Below, piece by piece: positions 7,803 to 16,452 of a stretch of DNA of 64,000 nucleotides; the stretch's first letter is position 1; each line of letters opens with the position of its first letter. Position numbers and translations under genes: made by a program. Under the pieces are notes generated by a model. The model saw nothing but the letters and a program-made list of their open reading frames with translations, did not search any database and had not been told where the DNA came from. This DNA comes from Chloroflexota bacterium. Lineage in GTDB: Bacteria; Chloroflexota; Anaerolineae; UBA4142; SHND01. The stretch is from assembly GCA_016209205.1 (NCBI GenBank), contig JACQWQ010000062.1, positions 1 through 64,000 of the forward strand, given 5' to 3'.

Positions 7803-9467
7803 GGGCAGCCCTCCGCCGGAGCATTCACCTGCACATCGCCCAACGTCACAAAATCCGCGGCTGAATTTTCCAAGTTCACACGTTCGTCCGGCGCGCCGAA
7901 TTTGTATGTTCCGATAATGACGTCGTAATTGCCTGCGCGCGCGCCGTGATTCAGCGGCACGTAAATGGTGTCCGCAAGCCACGCGTTCGGTTTCCAATAC
8001 ACCGTCGGATACGCGCCGCCGCCGGGAATCACGTCTTGGTTGCCCGCCACCGCGCCCTGTTCGTTCACCAAATGGGCGAACACGCGATACGTGTCCTTGA
8101 TGCGTTTGTCGCTCGTCCAAAACAACGTCACGGCCAATTCGTCGCCGCACGCGACGCGGCGCGAATTGAGTGAAAAACCGCGCAGCTGCATTCCATTTTC
8201 AAAATTCGCTTCGAGCGGCGCGCCGCGTTGCGCGAGCGCGGCGGGGTCGAACGGCGCGGGCGGCGCGTACGCGGGCAGGGTGTATGCAACCAAAACAAAC
8301 GCGGGCAGCGCGAGCGCGAGGGAGGTCAACCCAATGCTCGTCGCGCGTTGCGCTGCGCGTTCGTCGAAACCGCGCCGGACGCGCGAAAAAATTTGCCAGA
8401 TGATTTCGCTCCAGCCCAGCGCAAAAATCAAAGCGAGGGTCGCCGACGCGGGAAAAAGATAACGCCCTTGATCGGTGCCGCTCGCGGTGCGAATAAATTG
8501 CAGCTGCGCGAGAAAAATAAACGCGAGCCATGCCAGCATCAACCCAATCATCCCGAGGCGTTGCGCTCCCAAACTTGTTCTCTCACGTAAAACGTAAAAC
8601 GTGAAACCCACAAACGCAAGTACAAACGCGCCGAGCAAAATTGTCAAAAGCCACTGCGGGAAATCGCCCGGCGTCGGTCCGCCCCAAAATGTTTGCCACA
8701 GCCATGGCAGATTGATTTGCAATAATTCGGGAATCGTTAATGGAGCATCGCGCGGCGGGAGCGCGGACGCGGCGATGAGCTTGTACGCCAGCGGGTCGCC
8801 GTACAGAATTTGATTGCGAACGAAATACCAACCGGTCAAGACAAGCAATGGAAGGGAAAACGCAATAAGGAAGGAAATGGAGGAAATAAGGGAACTGCAA
8901 GAACGCCGGGTGTGATTTTGCCGCGCGCAGTAAACGATGACGATGAACACGAATGGCAGCAAACCGAGTGCGGTTGTTTTGACCATTAACGCACAGGCGA
9001 CGAAAATACCCAATCGCGCAAACGCTTTCCAATTCGCGTCCCACGCGCGCGTCACCAGTTTTGCGCTTGCCCACAATGCCAACGTGCAAAATGCCACGAG
9101 CGGCACATCGTTCGAGACCAGCGCGCTCGCGTATAAAAAAGATGGATTGAGTGTGGCTAGCGCCGTTGTCGCCAGCGCGAGATAACGCTTCTCGGGAAAC
9201 ACAGCGAGCGCCAACGCATAGATCGCCGCGACGCTGACCAGTCCGAACAAAATCGTGACGCCGCGTGCGAGGTGTACGCCCTGCCTCCCCCCCCCCCGCT
9301 TGAAACGATTGCACGGGCAAGGCGCGCTGGTCGGCTAGATATTTGACATAGCGAAAATGATCGTCTTCGTCCGGGCCTTCGAACAGCGGAACGGCGACGG
9401 CGTAGGTCGTCGCGAAAAGGGCGAAGACGCACCACAGCGCGATTAAAAAGGGATCAACGCGGCGCAA
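7799..9467 (-). CDS. GT-C membrane glycosyltransferase, frame-shifted at an 11-base G run
   Basis: Two frames together encode one protein. The 5' frame (from a TTG at 9467) gives MRRVDPFLIALWCVFALFAT and then PLFEGPDEDDHFRYVKYLADQ, the same acidic first-loop motif as the GT-C gene at 2245-4992. At a run of 11 C (9287-9297; G on the coding strand) the homology jumps to another frame, which continues with TM helices and ends with the shared beta-domain (YRVFAHLVNEQGAVAGNQD, YPTVYWKPNAW). The stop overlaps the next gene's start as ATGA. Without correction the second part would need its own start (for example 9250) and would lack the catalytic loop. Either a sequencing indel in a homopolymer or a true switchable tract explains this. 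The TTG start is uncertain. Confidence 0.78.
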
Positions 9468-9570
9468 GTTGGAATCGAACCTGTAAGAAATTGTCGAACG
9501 GAGTCATGTGGGGTGATCGAGGGATTATAGAACGCGGTCCGTAAAAGACCAAATGTCTGCTTGGAAAATG

Positions 9571-9614
9571 AACCCGCACCCCCAACCCCTCGCCCAAAGG
9601 GCGAGGGGAGGTGT
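9571..9614. repeat. REP-like palindrome (CCCCTCGCCCaaaGGGCGAGGGG)
   Basis: CACCCCCAACCCCTCGCCC is followed by AAA and its reverse complement GGGCGAGGGGAGGTG. It resembles the palindromes at 31094-31131 and in the penicillin acylase gene. It may act as a bidirectional terminator or be a REP element. Confidence 0.7.
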
Positions 9615-9695
9615 AGACGGATGAACGTTAGATTTGGTTAATAAATCCTTTACGGGCAGGTGAGATGTCAGCGCGAAAAGTAACGTATAGGATAG

Positions 9696-9760
9696 TAGGG
9701 GCGACGGCTCGCCCTCGCCCATTTTGGCTGGGCAACCACAAGGGATTGCCCCTACAAATC
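9696..9760. repeat. Dispersed GTAGGGGC...GCCCCTAC repeat
   Basis: GTAGGGGCGACGGCTCGCCC runs into a GGGCAACCACAAGGGATTGC CCCTAC segment that is the reverse complement of 3686-3711. The first half matches the 43-bp tandem unit at 45676-45836. The ends are inverted (GTAGGGGC/GCCCCTAC). The whole 9468-10050 spacer consists of such repeats; no gene is seen. Confidence 0.8.
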
Positions 9761-9843
9761 ACAGATTCCCGAATGAACAAGTTAGAGCGAATTCCAGGTT
9801 GATGGATGGTATGTAGTATAGCGCCTTGTGCGCGTACATGCCG

Positions 9844-9993
9844 AGTGCGACGCCCACAAGTGCGACGCCCACAAGTGCGACGCCCACAAGTGCGACGCCC
9901 ACAAGTGCGACGCCCACAAGTGCGACGCCCACAAGTGCGACGCCCACGAGTGCGACGCCCACGAGTGCGACGCCCACGAGTGCGACGCCCACA
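9844..9993. repeat. 15-bp tandem repeat array, 10 copies
   Basis: The unit AGTGCGACGCCCACA is repeated ten times with only A/G changes at one position in three of the later units. Because 15 is a multiple of three and the unit has no stops, several frames are open through it (for example GVALV or WASHS pentapeptides), but no ribosome-binding site, start or homology supports translation. It ends 57 bp before msrP. Confidence 0.95.
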
Positions 9994-10050
9994 AGGGGCT
10001 AGACTACCGTAAACGGAATAGGAATTCACTCTAGGCATCAGGAGATAGAG

Positions 10051-11073
10051 ATGGTCAAACCGAATCCGCGACAAGAACTTCCGATGTATATTACACTCAA
10101 CCGGCGTCATTTTCTAGTCAAGGTCGTTCCGATGGCCGCCGGAGCGCTGCTTTTGGCGGCATGTTCGCCCGGCGCGAAAACGACGAACACGCTGCCCCAA
10201 GCCACGACAATGCCACCCGCGTCTGGAGCAACCGCAATGCCCGCGTCCGGCGCGCTGAATTTGCCTGCCGCGTTGGCGCACAACGAACCGTTCAGTACTG
10301 TGACGACCGACGAGTTGGGCGACGCGCTGAATACATTCGATCAAATCACGCACTATAATAACTATTACGAGTTCTCGACCGACAAGGAAGCGCCTGCCGA
10401 ACTTGCGAAAAACTTTACGCCAACGCCCTGGTCGGTGGAGGTCAAGGGCATGGTGAACAAGCCGCGCACGCTTTCACTCGACGAATTGTATACGCTCTTT
10501 ACGCAAGAAGAACATGTCTATCGTTTGCGCTGCGTCGAAGCATGGTCTATGGCGATACCGTGGGTTGGTTTTCACCTCGGCGATTTGTTGAAGATGGTAG
10601 AGCCGCAGCCCACAGCGAAATATGTAAAATTCGTCAGCGTGTTTCGCAAAGAGCAAATGCCCAACCAGAATTTTCCGATTCTGTCCTGGCCCTACGTCGA
10701 AGGTTTGCGCGTGGATGAAGCCATGAACAATCTGACGATTCTGGCGACGGGGATGTACGGCAAACTGTTGACGAATCAACAGGGCGCGCCCGTGCGTTTG
10801 GTGGTGCCGTGGAAGTACGGCTTCAAAAGCATCAAAGCGATTACGACGATCGAATTAACCGACCAAACGCCGACGTCGGCGTGGATGGATGCCGCGTCGC
10901 ACGAGTATGGTTTTTACGCCAACGTGAATCCACAAGTGGATCACCCGCGTTGGTCGCAAGCCAGCGAGCGGCGCATCGGGCAATTGGGCCGGCGCAAAAC
11001 GTTGATGTTCAACGGATGCGAAAATCAAGTCGCCAGTTTGTACGACGGGCTTGATTTGCGAGCAAATTATTGA
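10051..11073 (+). CDS. msrP: MsrP: periplasmic protein-methionine-sulfoxide reductase, molybdopterin subunit
   Basis: This 340-residue protein belongs to the YedY/MsrP branch of sulfite-oxidase-like molybdoenzymes, which reduce oxidised methionines in envelope proteins using electrons from MsrQ. An AGGAG sits about 8 bp upstream of the ATG at 10051. The N-terminus has a twin-arginine motif (NRRHFL) before a hydrophobic stretch and LLLAACS, which also fits a lipobox, so it may be a Tat-exported lipoprotein. The molybdenum-ligand cysteine lies in [10 protein letters not shown] near residue 160. [12 protein letters not shown] and the C-terminal NVNP(Q/H) region are typical of the family. msrQ follows on the same strand. 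Confidence 0.92.
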   Translation: MVKPNPRQELPMYITLNRRHFLVKVVPMAAGALLLAACSPGAKTTNTLPQATTMPPASGATAMPASGALNLPAALAHNEPFSTVTTDELGDALNTFDQITHYNNYYEFSTDKEAPAELAKNFTPTPWSVEVKGMVNKPRTLSLDELYTLFTQEEHVYRLRCVEAWSMAIPWVGFHLGDLLKMVEPQPTAKYVKFVSVFRKEQMPNQNFPILSWPYVEGLRVDEAMNNLTILATGMYGKLLTNQQGAPVRLVVPWKYGFKSIKAITTIELTDQTPTSAWMDAASHEYGFYANVNPQVDHPRWSQASERRIGQLGRRKTLMFNGCENQVASLYDGLDLRANY

Positions 11074-11075
11074 GG

Positions 11076-11290
11076 TAGTAACGAATTTATTCGTTCAATG
11101 TAGTGACGAATTTACTCGTGGGGCGCGCACAGGGAACGATTGAAATCGTTACTACGGTTACGCGACGTAGTGACGAATTTATTCGTGGGATGCGCGCGGG
11201 CAGCGATTGAAATCGTTGCTACGAATCGTTACTACGAATCCGTATGTGTGAGCAGAGAACCGTCATATCGAGCGGAGCGAGATATGACAA
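11076..11290. repeat. GTAGTGACGAATTTATTCGT palindromic repeat cluster
   Basis: The msrP-msrQ spacer holds several copies of GTAGTGACGAATTTATTCGT and ACGATTGAAATCGTTACTAC, plus the palindrome GTCATATCG-AGCGGAG-CGAGATATGAC at 11266-11288. The first word recurs at 21645-21772 next to the methyltransferase gene and, in part, at 55538. Confidence 0.8.
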
Positions 11291-11315
11291 GTTCTGTACC
11301 ATATCAAAACAGAGC

Positions 11316-12017
11316 ATGAAAAACCGACCAAATTGGCTGCGCGAAAATTGGCTGCGCGTGATTGTCCACATCGGCGTGTGGGGTCCGCTGCTTTGGCTTG
11401 CGTGGCGTACGTGGAATGATGACCTGGGGGTTGATCCCGTCGTAACACTGAATAATGTCACGGGCAGAACGGCAATGATTTTGTTGCTGCTGTGTCTGTC
11501 GGCGACGCCGCTATATATTCTGTTCGGTTTTCGCCAAGGGTTGACGGTGCGGCGCGCCTTGGGGTTGTACGCATTCATGTATGCGGGGCTGCATTTTCTG
11601 AATTTCATCGCGCTCGATTACATGTTCGACCTCCAATTTATCCTCGAAGATGGTGTTCCGCAGAAACCGTACATTTTTGTCGGTTTGGCAGCGCTGCTGA
11701 TTCTCACCGCGCTCGCAGTGACTTCGACGCGCGGCTGGATGAAACGCCTCAAGCGCAATTGGACGCGCGTGCACTGGCTCATTTACCCGACCGGCGTTCT
11801 CATCATTTTTCATTTTTTGTGGCAAGCCAAAGCAGCGGAAAAATTCGAGCCGGTCATTTACGCGGGGGTTTTGACCTTTTTGCTGCTCGTGCGCGTGCCG
11901 CCGATTCGCAAGACGCTGACGCAATTTAGAAATCGCCGCGCGCCGTCGGTAAAACCCACGCGCGCGTCAGTCATCGAACGCAGGAGCTTGTCACTGCCAA
12001 CCCAGCCAACCGAATGA
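11316..12017 (+). CDS. msrQ: MsrQ: heme-binding membrane subunit of the MsrPQ system
   Basis: About six TM helices and the ferric-reductase-like fold of YedZ/MsrQ are evident. Conserved histidines expected to bind heme occur in YAGLHFLNF and in RVHWLIYPTGVLIIFHFLW. The start at 11316 (MKNRPNWLRENW) is chosen because the longer frame from 11244 reads through the repeat-rich spacer. It passes electrons from the quinone pool or a flavin reductase to MsrP, the gene just upstream, although a 240-bp repeat-filled spacer separates the two. Confidence 0.9.
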   Translation: MKNRPNWLRENWLRVIVHIGVWGPLLWLAWRTWNDDLGVDPVVTLNNVTGRTAMILLLLCLSATPLYILFGFRQGLTVRRALGLYAFMYAGLHFLNFIALDYMFDLQFILEDGVPQKPYIFVGLAALLILTALAVTSTRGWMKRLKRNWTRVHWLIYPTGVLIIFHFLWQAKAAEKFEPVIYAGVLTFLLLVRVPPIRKTLTQFRNRRAPSVKPTRASVIERRSLSLPTQPTE

Positions 12018-12019
12018 CC

Positions 12020-12053
12020 AGAGCGCGACGCTTGAATGCGTCGCGCTCTATTT
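12020..12053 (+). terminator. Rho-independent terminator after msrQ
   Basis: A perfect 12-bp stem (AGAGCGCGACGC / GCGTCGCGCTCT) with a TTGAAT loop is followed by ATTTT. It begins 3 bp after the msrQ stop and its far arm overlaps the stop codon of the convergent gene. Confidence 0.88.
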
Positions 12054-13046
12054 TCCCAATACGTCGTCTGGAAAGGCGAAAAGCCCCGGGATGCCGCCGG
12101 TATGCCAAAACACCACCGTTGCATTTTGTTTCAACACTCTGCGCTGCACAAGGTCTATCAATCCCGCCATCGTCTTGCCCGTATAAACGGGATCGAGAAA
12201 AATACCTTCGAGTTGGGCAAGTTGGAAAATCGCGCTGCGCGCCGCGGGTGTAATTTTCGCGTACGCCTCGCCCACGTATTCGCCGTGTACGATAATGTCC
12301 GCATCGTCCAACGGCAGCGCGTGTTCGACGAATTGCGCGGTTTCCTTCACGAGACGCGTAATCCGCGCGCGACATTCCTCTACCGGACGGCTCACCGTGA
12401 CGCCGTGTACGGGAATGTCGGCGTGGAAGAATTTTACCCCCGCCAAAATACCCGCGTGGGTACCGCACGACCCGGTGGTAATCACCATCGCGTCGGGTTG
12501 GATCTTTTGCGCGCGTAATTGTTCCTGTAATTCTTGAAACGCCAGCATGTACGCGAGGCAGCCCAGCTTGGTCGAGCCGCCAACGGGAATCAAATACGGC
12601 TTGCGTCCCGCCGCGCGCAGCTCGTCGCACACCGCTTGGATCGCGCGTTCGGTGTCGTTGATATTCGCGTTGGCGTACACCAAGCGCGCGCCGAGGATTT
12701 CGTCGAGCAGCAAATTCCCATTTATTTCGCCGCCGCTGGGCGAACTGAAAAATACGCCGACCACATCCAGCCCCGCTTTGCGTGCGGCAGCCGCCGTCGT
12801 GCGGATGTGATTGGATTGCACGCCGCCGCCCGTGACCAAAACATCCGCCTTTTTTTGCAGCGCATCCGCGACGAGAAATTCCAATTTGCGCGCCTTGTTG
12901 CCGCCGAGCGCCAAGCCGGTCAAATCATCGCGTTTCATCAACACGCGCACGCCGAGAGTTTGCGACAGGCGCGGCAATTCATCCAGCGGCGTCGGGAGCG
13001 TCGCGAGGGGGAAACGGGGGAGAGCGTGAATGTCCATCTCGGTCAT
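12048..13046 (-). CDS. D-cysteine desulfhydrase / ACC-deaminase family PLP enzyme
   Basis: The 332-residue protein has fold-type II PLP enzyme features: LMKRDDLTGLALGGNKARKL with the PLP-binding Lys in GGNKxRK (near residue 50), VTGGGVQSNHIRTTAAAA (substrate Ser/Asn-His), and TTGSCGTHAGILAG as the phosphate-binding loop. The family covers D-cysteine desulfhydrase (D-Cys to pyruvate, sulfide, ammonia) and ACC deaminase; the sequence does not settle which, though desulfhydrase is more common outside plant-associated bacteria. Its start is followed upstream by a long ATCAGT repeat array, so promoter signals are not obvious. Confidence 0.85.
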   Translation of the reverse strand: MTEMDIHALPRFPLATLPTPLDELPRLSQTLGVRVLMKRDDLTGLALGGNKARKLEFLVADALQKKADVLVTGGGVQSNHIRTTAAAARKAGLDVVGVFFSSPSGGEINGNLLLDEILGARLVYANANINDTERAIQAVCDELRAAGRKPYLIPVGGSTKLGCLAYMLAFQELQEQLRAQKIQPDAMVITTGSCGTHAGILAGVKFFHADIPVHGVTVSRPVEECRARITRLVKETAQFVEHALPLDDADIIVHGEYVGEAYAKITPAARSAIFQLAQLEGIFLDPVYTGKTMAGLIDLVQRRVLKQNATVVFWHTGGIPGLFAFPDDVLGK

Positions 13047-13372
13047 CAGTCATCAGTCATCAGTTATCAGTCATCAGTGGTCAGTTATCAGTCATCAGTT
13101 GTCAGTTATCAGTTATCAGTCATCAGTTGTCAGTTATCAGTTATCAGTCATCAGTTGTCAGTGATCAGTTATCAGTTGTCAGTTATCAGTCATCAGTTGT
13201 CAGTTATCAGTTATCAGTCATCAGTTGTCAGTTATCAGTTATCAGTTGTCAGTTATCAGTTATCAGTTATCAGTCATCAGTTGTCAGTCATCAGTTGTCA
13301 ATTATCAGTTTACTGATCACTGATCACTGATCACTGATTACTGATCACTGATCACTGATTACCGGTCACTGG
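13047..13372. repeat. ATCAGT(T/C) short-period repeat array (~320 bp)
   Basis: Dozens of 7-10 bp words (TCATCAG, TTATCAG, TTGTCAG) are in tandem, then switch to the complementary TGATCACTGATTAC words after 13315, making a long imperfect inverted structure. It separates two minus-strand genes. Related arrays lie at 13994-14027 and 22504-22573. Confidence 0.93.
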
Positions 13373-13882
13373 TCACTGGTTCTCCTGCGCGTACTGCCAC
13401 AACGCGCGATCCAACGTCCGCATGTCCACCCGCGCTTGTTTGGCGAGTTTGCGTGTGACCTGAACGTATTGCCACCAAAAATCAAAATCATATTTGCGCG
13501 GCGGCGCGGCTTGGAGCGACCACAGACTGTTGACATCCAGAATCGGATACGGGTCGGTAGAACAAAAATGCAAAAGGACCGAAGCGGTTGCCATGCTGAC
13601 GCCCTTGAGCAGCATCAACACTTCTATGCGCACGCGCTCGTGTTTTGTGGCAAACGCCGCGCGCGTGATTTCACGCACAAAATCCGGCGCGTTGGCGCGA
13701 TACAATTTGCGCGGGCGCGTGCTGTTCCATTCGCAGATCGTGAGGAAATCCGCTTTATCGAGATAGCCGCGTGCGCGCGTGCGCGGCGCAATTTCGTTCA
13801 TAATGCGCAACGCTGTGGGACCGTCGGGAAAACGCGACGCCCAGAATTCGATGGCGCGGGGATCGAAACGAAGGGAAAACAT
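13373..13882 (-). CDS. Uncharacterised protein with HhH-like motif
   Basis: A 169-residue soluble protein. LLKGVSMATASVLLHFCSTD followed by YPILDVNSLWSL looks like the helix-hairpin-helix and downstream Asp region of HhH-GPD DNA glycosylase-like folds, but the rest is too short for a full glycosylase and lacks an FeS cysteine cluster. Function is unknown; DNA or nucleotide binding is a weak inference. It is flanked on both sides by ATCAGT-type repeats. Confidence 0.65.
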   Translation of the reverse strand: MFSLRFDPRAIEFWASRFPDGPTALRIMNEIAPRTRARGYLDKADFLTICEWNSTRPRKLYRANAPDFVREITRAAFATKHERVRIEVLMLLKGVSMATASVLLHFCSTDPYPILDVNSLWSLQAAPPRKYDFDFWWQYVQVTRKLAKQARVDMRTLDRALWQYAQENQ

Positions 13883-13993
13883 CTTTCATTTATGATTTCT
13901 GATTTCTGATTGCGGATAGCGAACCGCGTATGGCAAAGCGCGTATCGCGTATCGCAACCATTCATTCGCGCGTCACGGCAAGCGTGGCACATT

Positions 13994-14027
13994 ACTGATC
14001 ACTGATCACTGATCACTGATGACTGAT
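13994..14027. repeat. ACTGATCACTGATCACTGA short array
   Basis: Four tandem TGATCAC words, same family as 13047-13372. TGATCA is self-complementary, so the tract can fold on itself. Confidence 0.85.
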
Positions 14028-14036
14028 TCCGTTCGA

Positions 14037-14777
14037 TTATTCACGCGTCGCGGCAAGCGTCGGCGCGGGTGTTTCACTGCGCGCAATCAGCGGCTCGGCG
14101 CGTCCGAGCAAGCCAAAACGTTTTTTGAAGAGGAACCACAGATTGTAAAAACCATCGCGCCAGATGTTGAGTTTGCTTTCGCCGTGGCGCTCGTGATAGT
14201 AAATGACCAGTTCGCGCGCGTGGACGCCAGGCAGCGAAAACGCTTCGACTTTGATTTCTTCCGAGAATGCCATCCCGTCGCTCGTGAGATTCATGCGCGC
14301 CAGCAATTCGCGTTTGAACACCCACATGCCCGATTGGGAATCGTGAATGCGAAACCAGTACAGCAGAAAAATAAAAACGTTCAGCACGTCATTGCCAAAC
14401 ACGCGCAGAAAACTGCTGGGGCGGTCTTTGTGTCCCGTGCGATCACACGAAATAAAATCAATATCCTCGTCGAGCATCACGTCGAGCAGGACGGGAATAA
14501 AATTGCGCGGGTACGTCCCGTCGCCGTCCATCGTAACGATAATGTCGCCCGTCGCCGCGGCGAGTCCGGTTTTGTAGGCGCGGCCGTAACCGCGCCGCGT
14601 TTCGGAAATCACTGTCCAGCCGAACGAACGCGCGACGGCGGCGGTCTGGTCAGTAGAATCGTTGTCAACGACGATAACTTGGTCAACCCACGCGGGGAGG
14701 TCACGGGCAATTTGGTGCAGCCCTTTTTCTTCGTCGAGGCAGGGCATGATGAGCGAGATGCGTTTGTTTTGGTACAT
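14037..14777 (-). CDS. Family 2 glycosyltransferase (DPM1/GtrB-like)
   Basis: Start taken at the ATG at 14777 (MYQNKRISLIMPCLDEEKGL), which matches where the GT-A fold begins; an in-frame ATG at 14828 would add 17 unlikely residues. Motifs are VVDNDSTD for nucleotide-sugar binding, the DGDG metal site and ISCDRTG. A short hydrophobic segment (FIFLLYWF) is present but there is no C-terminal pair of TM helices. Such enzymes load a sugar on a polyprenyl phosphate, which would supply the GT-C enzymes at 2.2-9.5 kb. This link is inferred from family roles, not from direct adjacency. Confidence 0.85.
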   Translation of the reverse strand: MYQNKRISLIMPCLDEEKGLHQIARDLPAWVDQVIVVDNDSTDQTAAVARSFGWTVISETRRGYGRAYKTGLAAATGDIIVTMDGDGTYPRNFIPVLLDVMLDEDIDFISCDRTGHKDRPSSFLRVFGNDVLNVFIFLLYWFRIHDSQSGMWVFKRELLARMNLTSDGMAFSEEIKVEAFSLPGVHARELVIYYHERHGESKLNIWRDGFYNLWFLFKKRFGLLGRAEPLIARSETPAPTLAATRE

Positions 14778-14830
14778 GTGAATTGCCGTTGATTCTAAAT
14801 TAGAAAGCGGCAATCCGCAATTTTGCATTC

Positions 14831-15148
14831 TTATTTGGCTGGCGCAAGTGACTCGGCAAAAGTAATCAGTTCACTCACATCGGATGAACCGCCAACTTTT
14901 ATTTGAGTGCCATTGATTTCGAATACGAGCCAGAGAGAACCACAGCAATTCCGATACAAAGTTGCGGGATGTTCATTTACGTCAGCGGTGCTCGGCGGGT
15001 CGTGTTTTTCAAAAATGGACTTGATCGGCGAAGGGAGATAAGGACCTTGAATAATCGAGAAACCTTTTCCCTGTTTGCTGTTCATTGCTAGGACGGGCAG
15101 ACGTTTTCCATCTTGTTCGATCAGGTATTTGGTTTGGATTTCACTCAC
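14831..15148 (-). CDS. Hypothetical 105-residue protein
   Basis: Not recognised. It starts with GTG (MSEIQTKYLIEQDG) and its start overlaps the stop of the LolA-like gene (TAGTG), so the two are likely translated together. There are no TM segments or signal peptide. NCCGSLWLVFEINGTQIKVGG and SELITFAESL suggest a small alpha/beta protein. Confidence 0.65.
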   Translation of the reverse strand: MSEIQTKYLIEQDGKRLPVLAMNSKQGKGFSIIQGPYLPSPIKSIFEKHDPPSTADVNEHPATLYRNCCGSLWLVFEINGTQIKVGGSSDVSELITFAESLAPAK

Positions 15149-16047
15149 TATGCTCTTTGGCGCATAGCGCGTATAGCCAGCGGCGCGCGCCGCCGCTTGA
15201 AGATTCGGGAACTTGCAAGCGGTGGTGCATAGGCAGCCGCTTCATAGATTATCGTAGCACCTGCAGGAGGAGTAAACGTCAAGTCGTCCTCAAAGAGTGG
15301 TGGATTTACAGCCAATTGGGTTGCTGTGTGTACATGAATCGGCAAGTTCGGATTGGAATTTGAAGGATCCCCGTTGCCGAAAGAGCGATAAGGCAAAAAT
15401 GTGGACGCTTCGAGAAAAATGTGACTTCCGGATATACCGTTCGGTGATGAATTGTGTCCGGGTTTGACGACCAATTCATAGACCTGTCGTCCATCTATCT
15501 CGCGCGTGCCGACGAAATCATAAATCTGCTCAACAGTTTTCTCGTACATGGATGGCGCGAGGAACTCAAAGATTGACATGTCTCCGGCATCATCAAGCCA
15601 ATAGGCGTTCATGCCATAGTCAGGACCTTCGGGCAGTGGATAATAGACTGCATTTGTCCACGATGCATGTTTGTAGGCGCGTGTTCCATCCCAACCCATA
15701 ACCAAATCGCCGCGCGTCGTGTGTTCTGTAAAACGATAGCGAATGCGCGGGTTGCTTGTGCTTAAAGAGTCGAGAGAAAGAATTTCTTCAGTTGAAAGTG
15801 CGGTTCCTTTCCAAAGGTCATCTTGGTGTGCCGGCGCTTGGAGTGAACCATCCGCAGCGAGGAGATGGAAAGTTTGACTACCGCGCAATGTACGTATTGA
15901 TCGGGTCGCTTCGCCCCATTGCGCGGTGATTTCAGTTATGGTTGGCGGCACAGTTCTAATCCCGACTCCGAAACGCCAAAGCGCCAAGACCAACCCACCA
16001 ACCAAGACAAATCCGAAAGCAATGCCGAGCCACCGTGTGTTGTTCAT
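15148..16047 (-). CDS. LolA/RseB-like lipoprotein-carrier-fold protein
   Basis: A GGAGG lies 6 bp before the ATG at 16047 (MNNTRWLGIAFG), which is why the longer open frame to 16299 is not used. One N-terminal TM anchor is followed by ~250 extracytoplasmic residues with features of the LolA/LolB/RseB convex beta-sheet fold: IRTLRGSQTFHLLAADG, WDGTRAYKH, VYELVVKPG, IFLEASTFLPYRSFG. In Gram-positive-like or monoderm bacteria such proteins act as sigma-factor regulators or lipid-binding proteins. No sigma or anti-sigma gene is adjacent. Confidence 0.6.
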   Translation of the reverse strand: MNNTRWLGIAFGFVLVGGLVLALWRFGVGIRTVPPTITEITAQWGEATRSIRTLRGSQTFHLLAADGSLQAPAHQDDLWKGTALSTEEILSLDSLSTSNPRIRYRFTEHTTRGDLVMGWDGTRAYKHASWTNAVYYPLPEGPDYGMNAYWLDDAGDMSIFEFLAPSMYEKTVEQIYDFVGTREIDGRQVYELVVKPGHNSSPNGISGSHIFLEASTFLPYRSFGNGDPSNSNPNLPIHVHTATQLAVNPPLFEDDLTFTPPAGATIIYEAAAYAPPLASSRIFKRRRAPLAIRAMRQRA

Positions 16048-16452
16048 GGAACCTCCAATGAGAATTTTGTCAATTAGACGATTTATCAATCCAGCGCGTT
16101 CCAAACGATACCTGCTTTCGTTTGCGCTGCGGCAAGACTCGCCAATAGGGCGCGGCCAAAGTTGCGACGATGCCCAAGACCCCACGTGTTTGGCGATAAA
16201 GAACATCGCTACGCGCGGCGCGACTCGATGAGCACTATCGTTTGCGATGCATGTTTGGTGCAGTGCCTGCCGTTGGTTTCTAACCAACGACTTTGACACA
16301 GCCCTAACTCGCCAACTTGGACTATTGACAGCTGCGCCGAATCGCGATTACCTTGAACCATACACATTATTCTCTACATCGTCTCTTGAACAAATGAAAA
16401 TTACGCGCCGTTGCCCCGCCACTCGTCACCCGTCACCTTCCCAGGAGTTGTC
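16048..16452. other. Divergent intergenic region with a small hairpin
   Basis: This 405-bp stretch separates the LolA-like gene (minus) from the GH44 gene (plus). A short palindrome CGTTGGTttctaACCAACG occurs at 16273-16291; a similar GTCAGTTTCTAACTGA word is at 18814-18829. No gene or clear promoter is recognised. Confidence 0.5.

Noticed and set aside
6684-7928. 414-codon plus-strand frame opposite the DUF2723 gene
   Set aside because: Gln/Arg-rich shadow of a membrane protein gene; no homology.
7803-8150. N-terminal extension of the DUF2723 protein to 8150
   Set aside because: It is Arg-rich sequence overlapping the coding frame of the neighbouring GT-C gene; the ATG at 7802 with ATGA overlap is the better start.
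9844-9993. CRISPR array in the 15-bp repeat
   Set aside because: Direct head-to-tail 15-bp units without spacers; a plain VNTR.
9628-10110. Long minus-strand frames and plus-strand frames through the 15-bp array (pentapeptide-like repeat proteins)
   Set aside because: The unit is a stop-free multiple of three, so several frames are open by construction; no ribosome-binding site or homology supports any of them.
13047-13372. CRISPR array
   Set aside because: Words are only 7-10 bp, contiguous and degenerate, with no unique spacers and no cas genes nearby.
16048-16299. N-terminal extension of the LolA-like protein to 16299
   Set aside because: A GGAGG and a membrane-anchor start support the ATG at 16047; the extension has no signal or homology.
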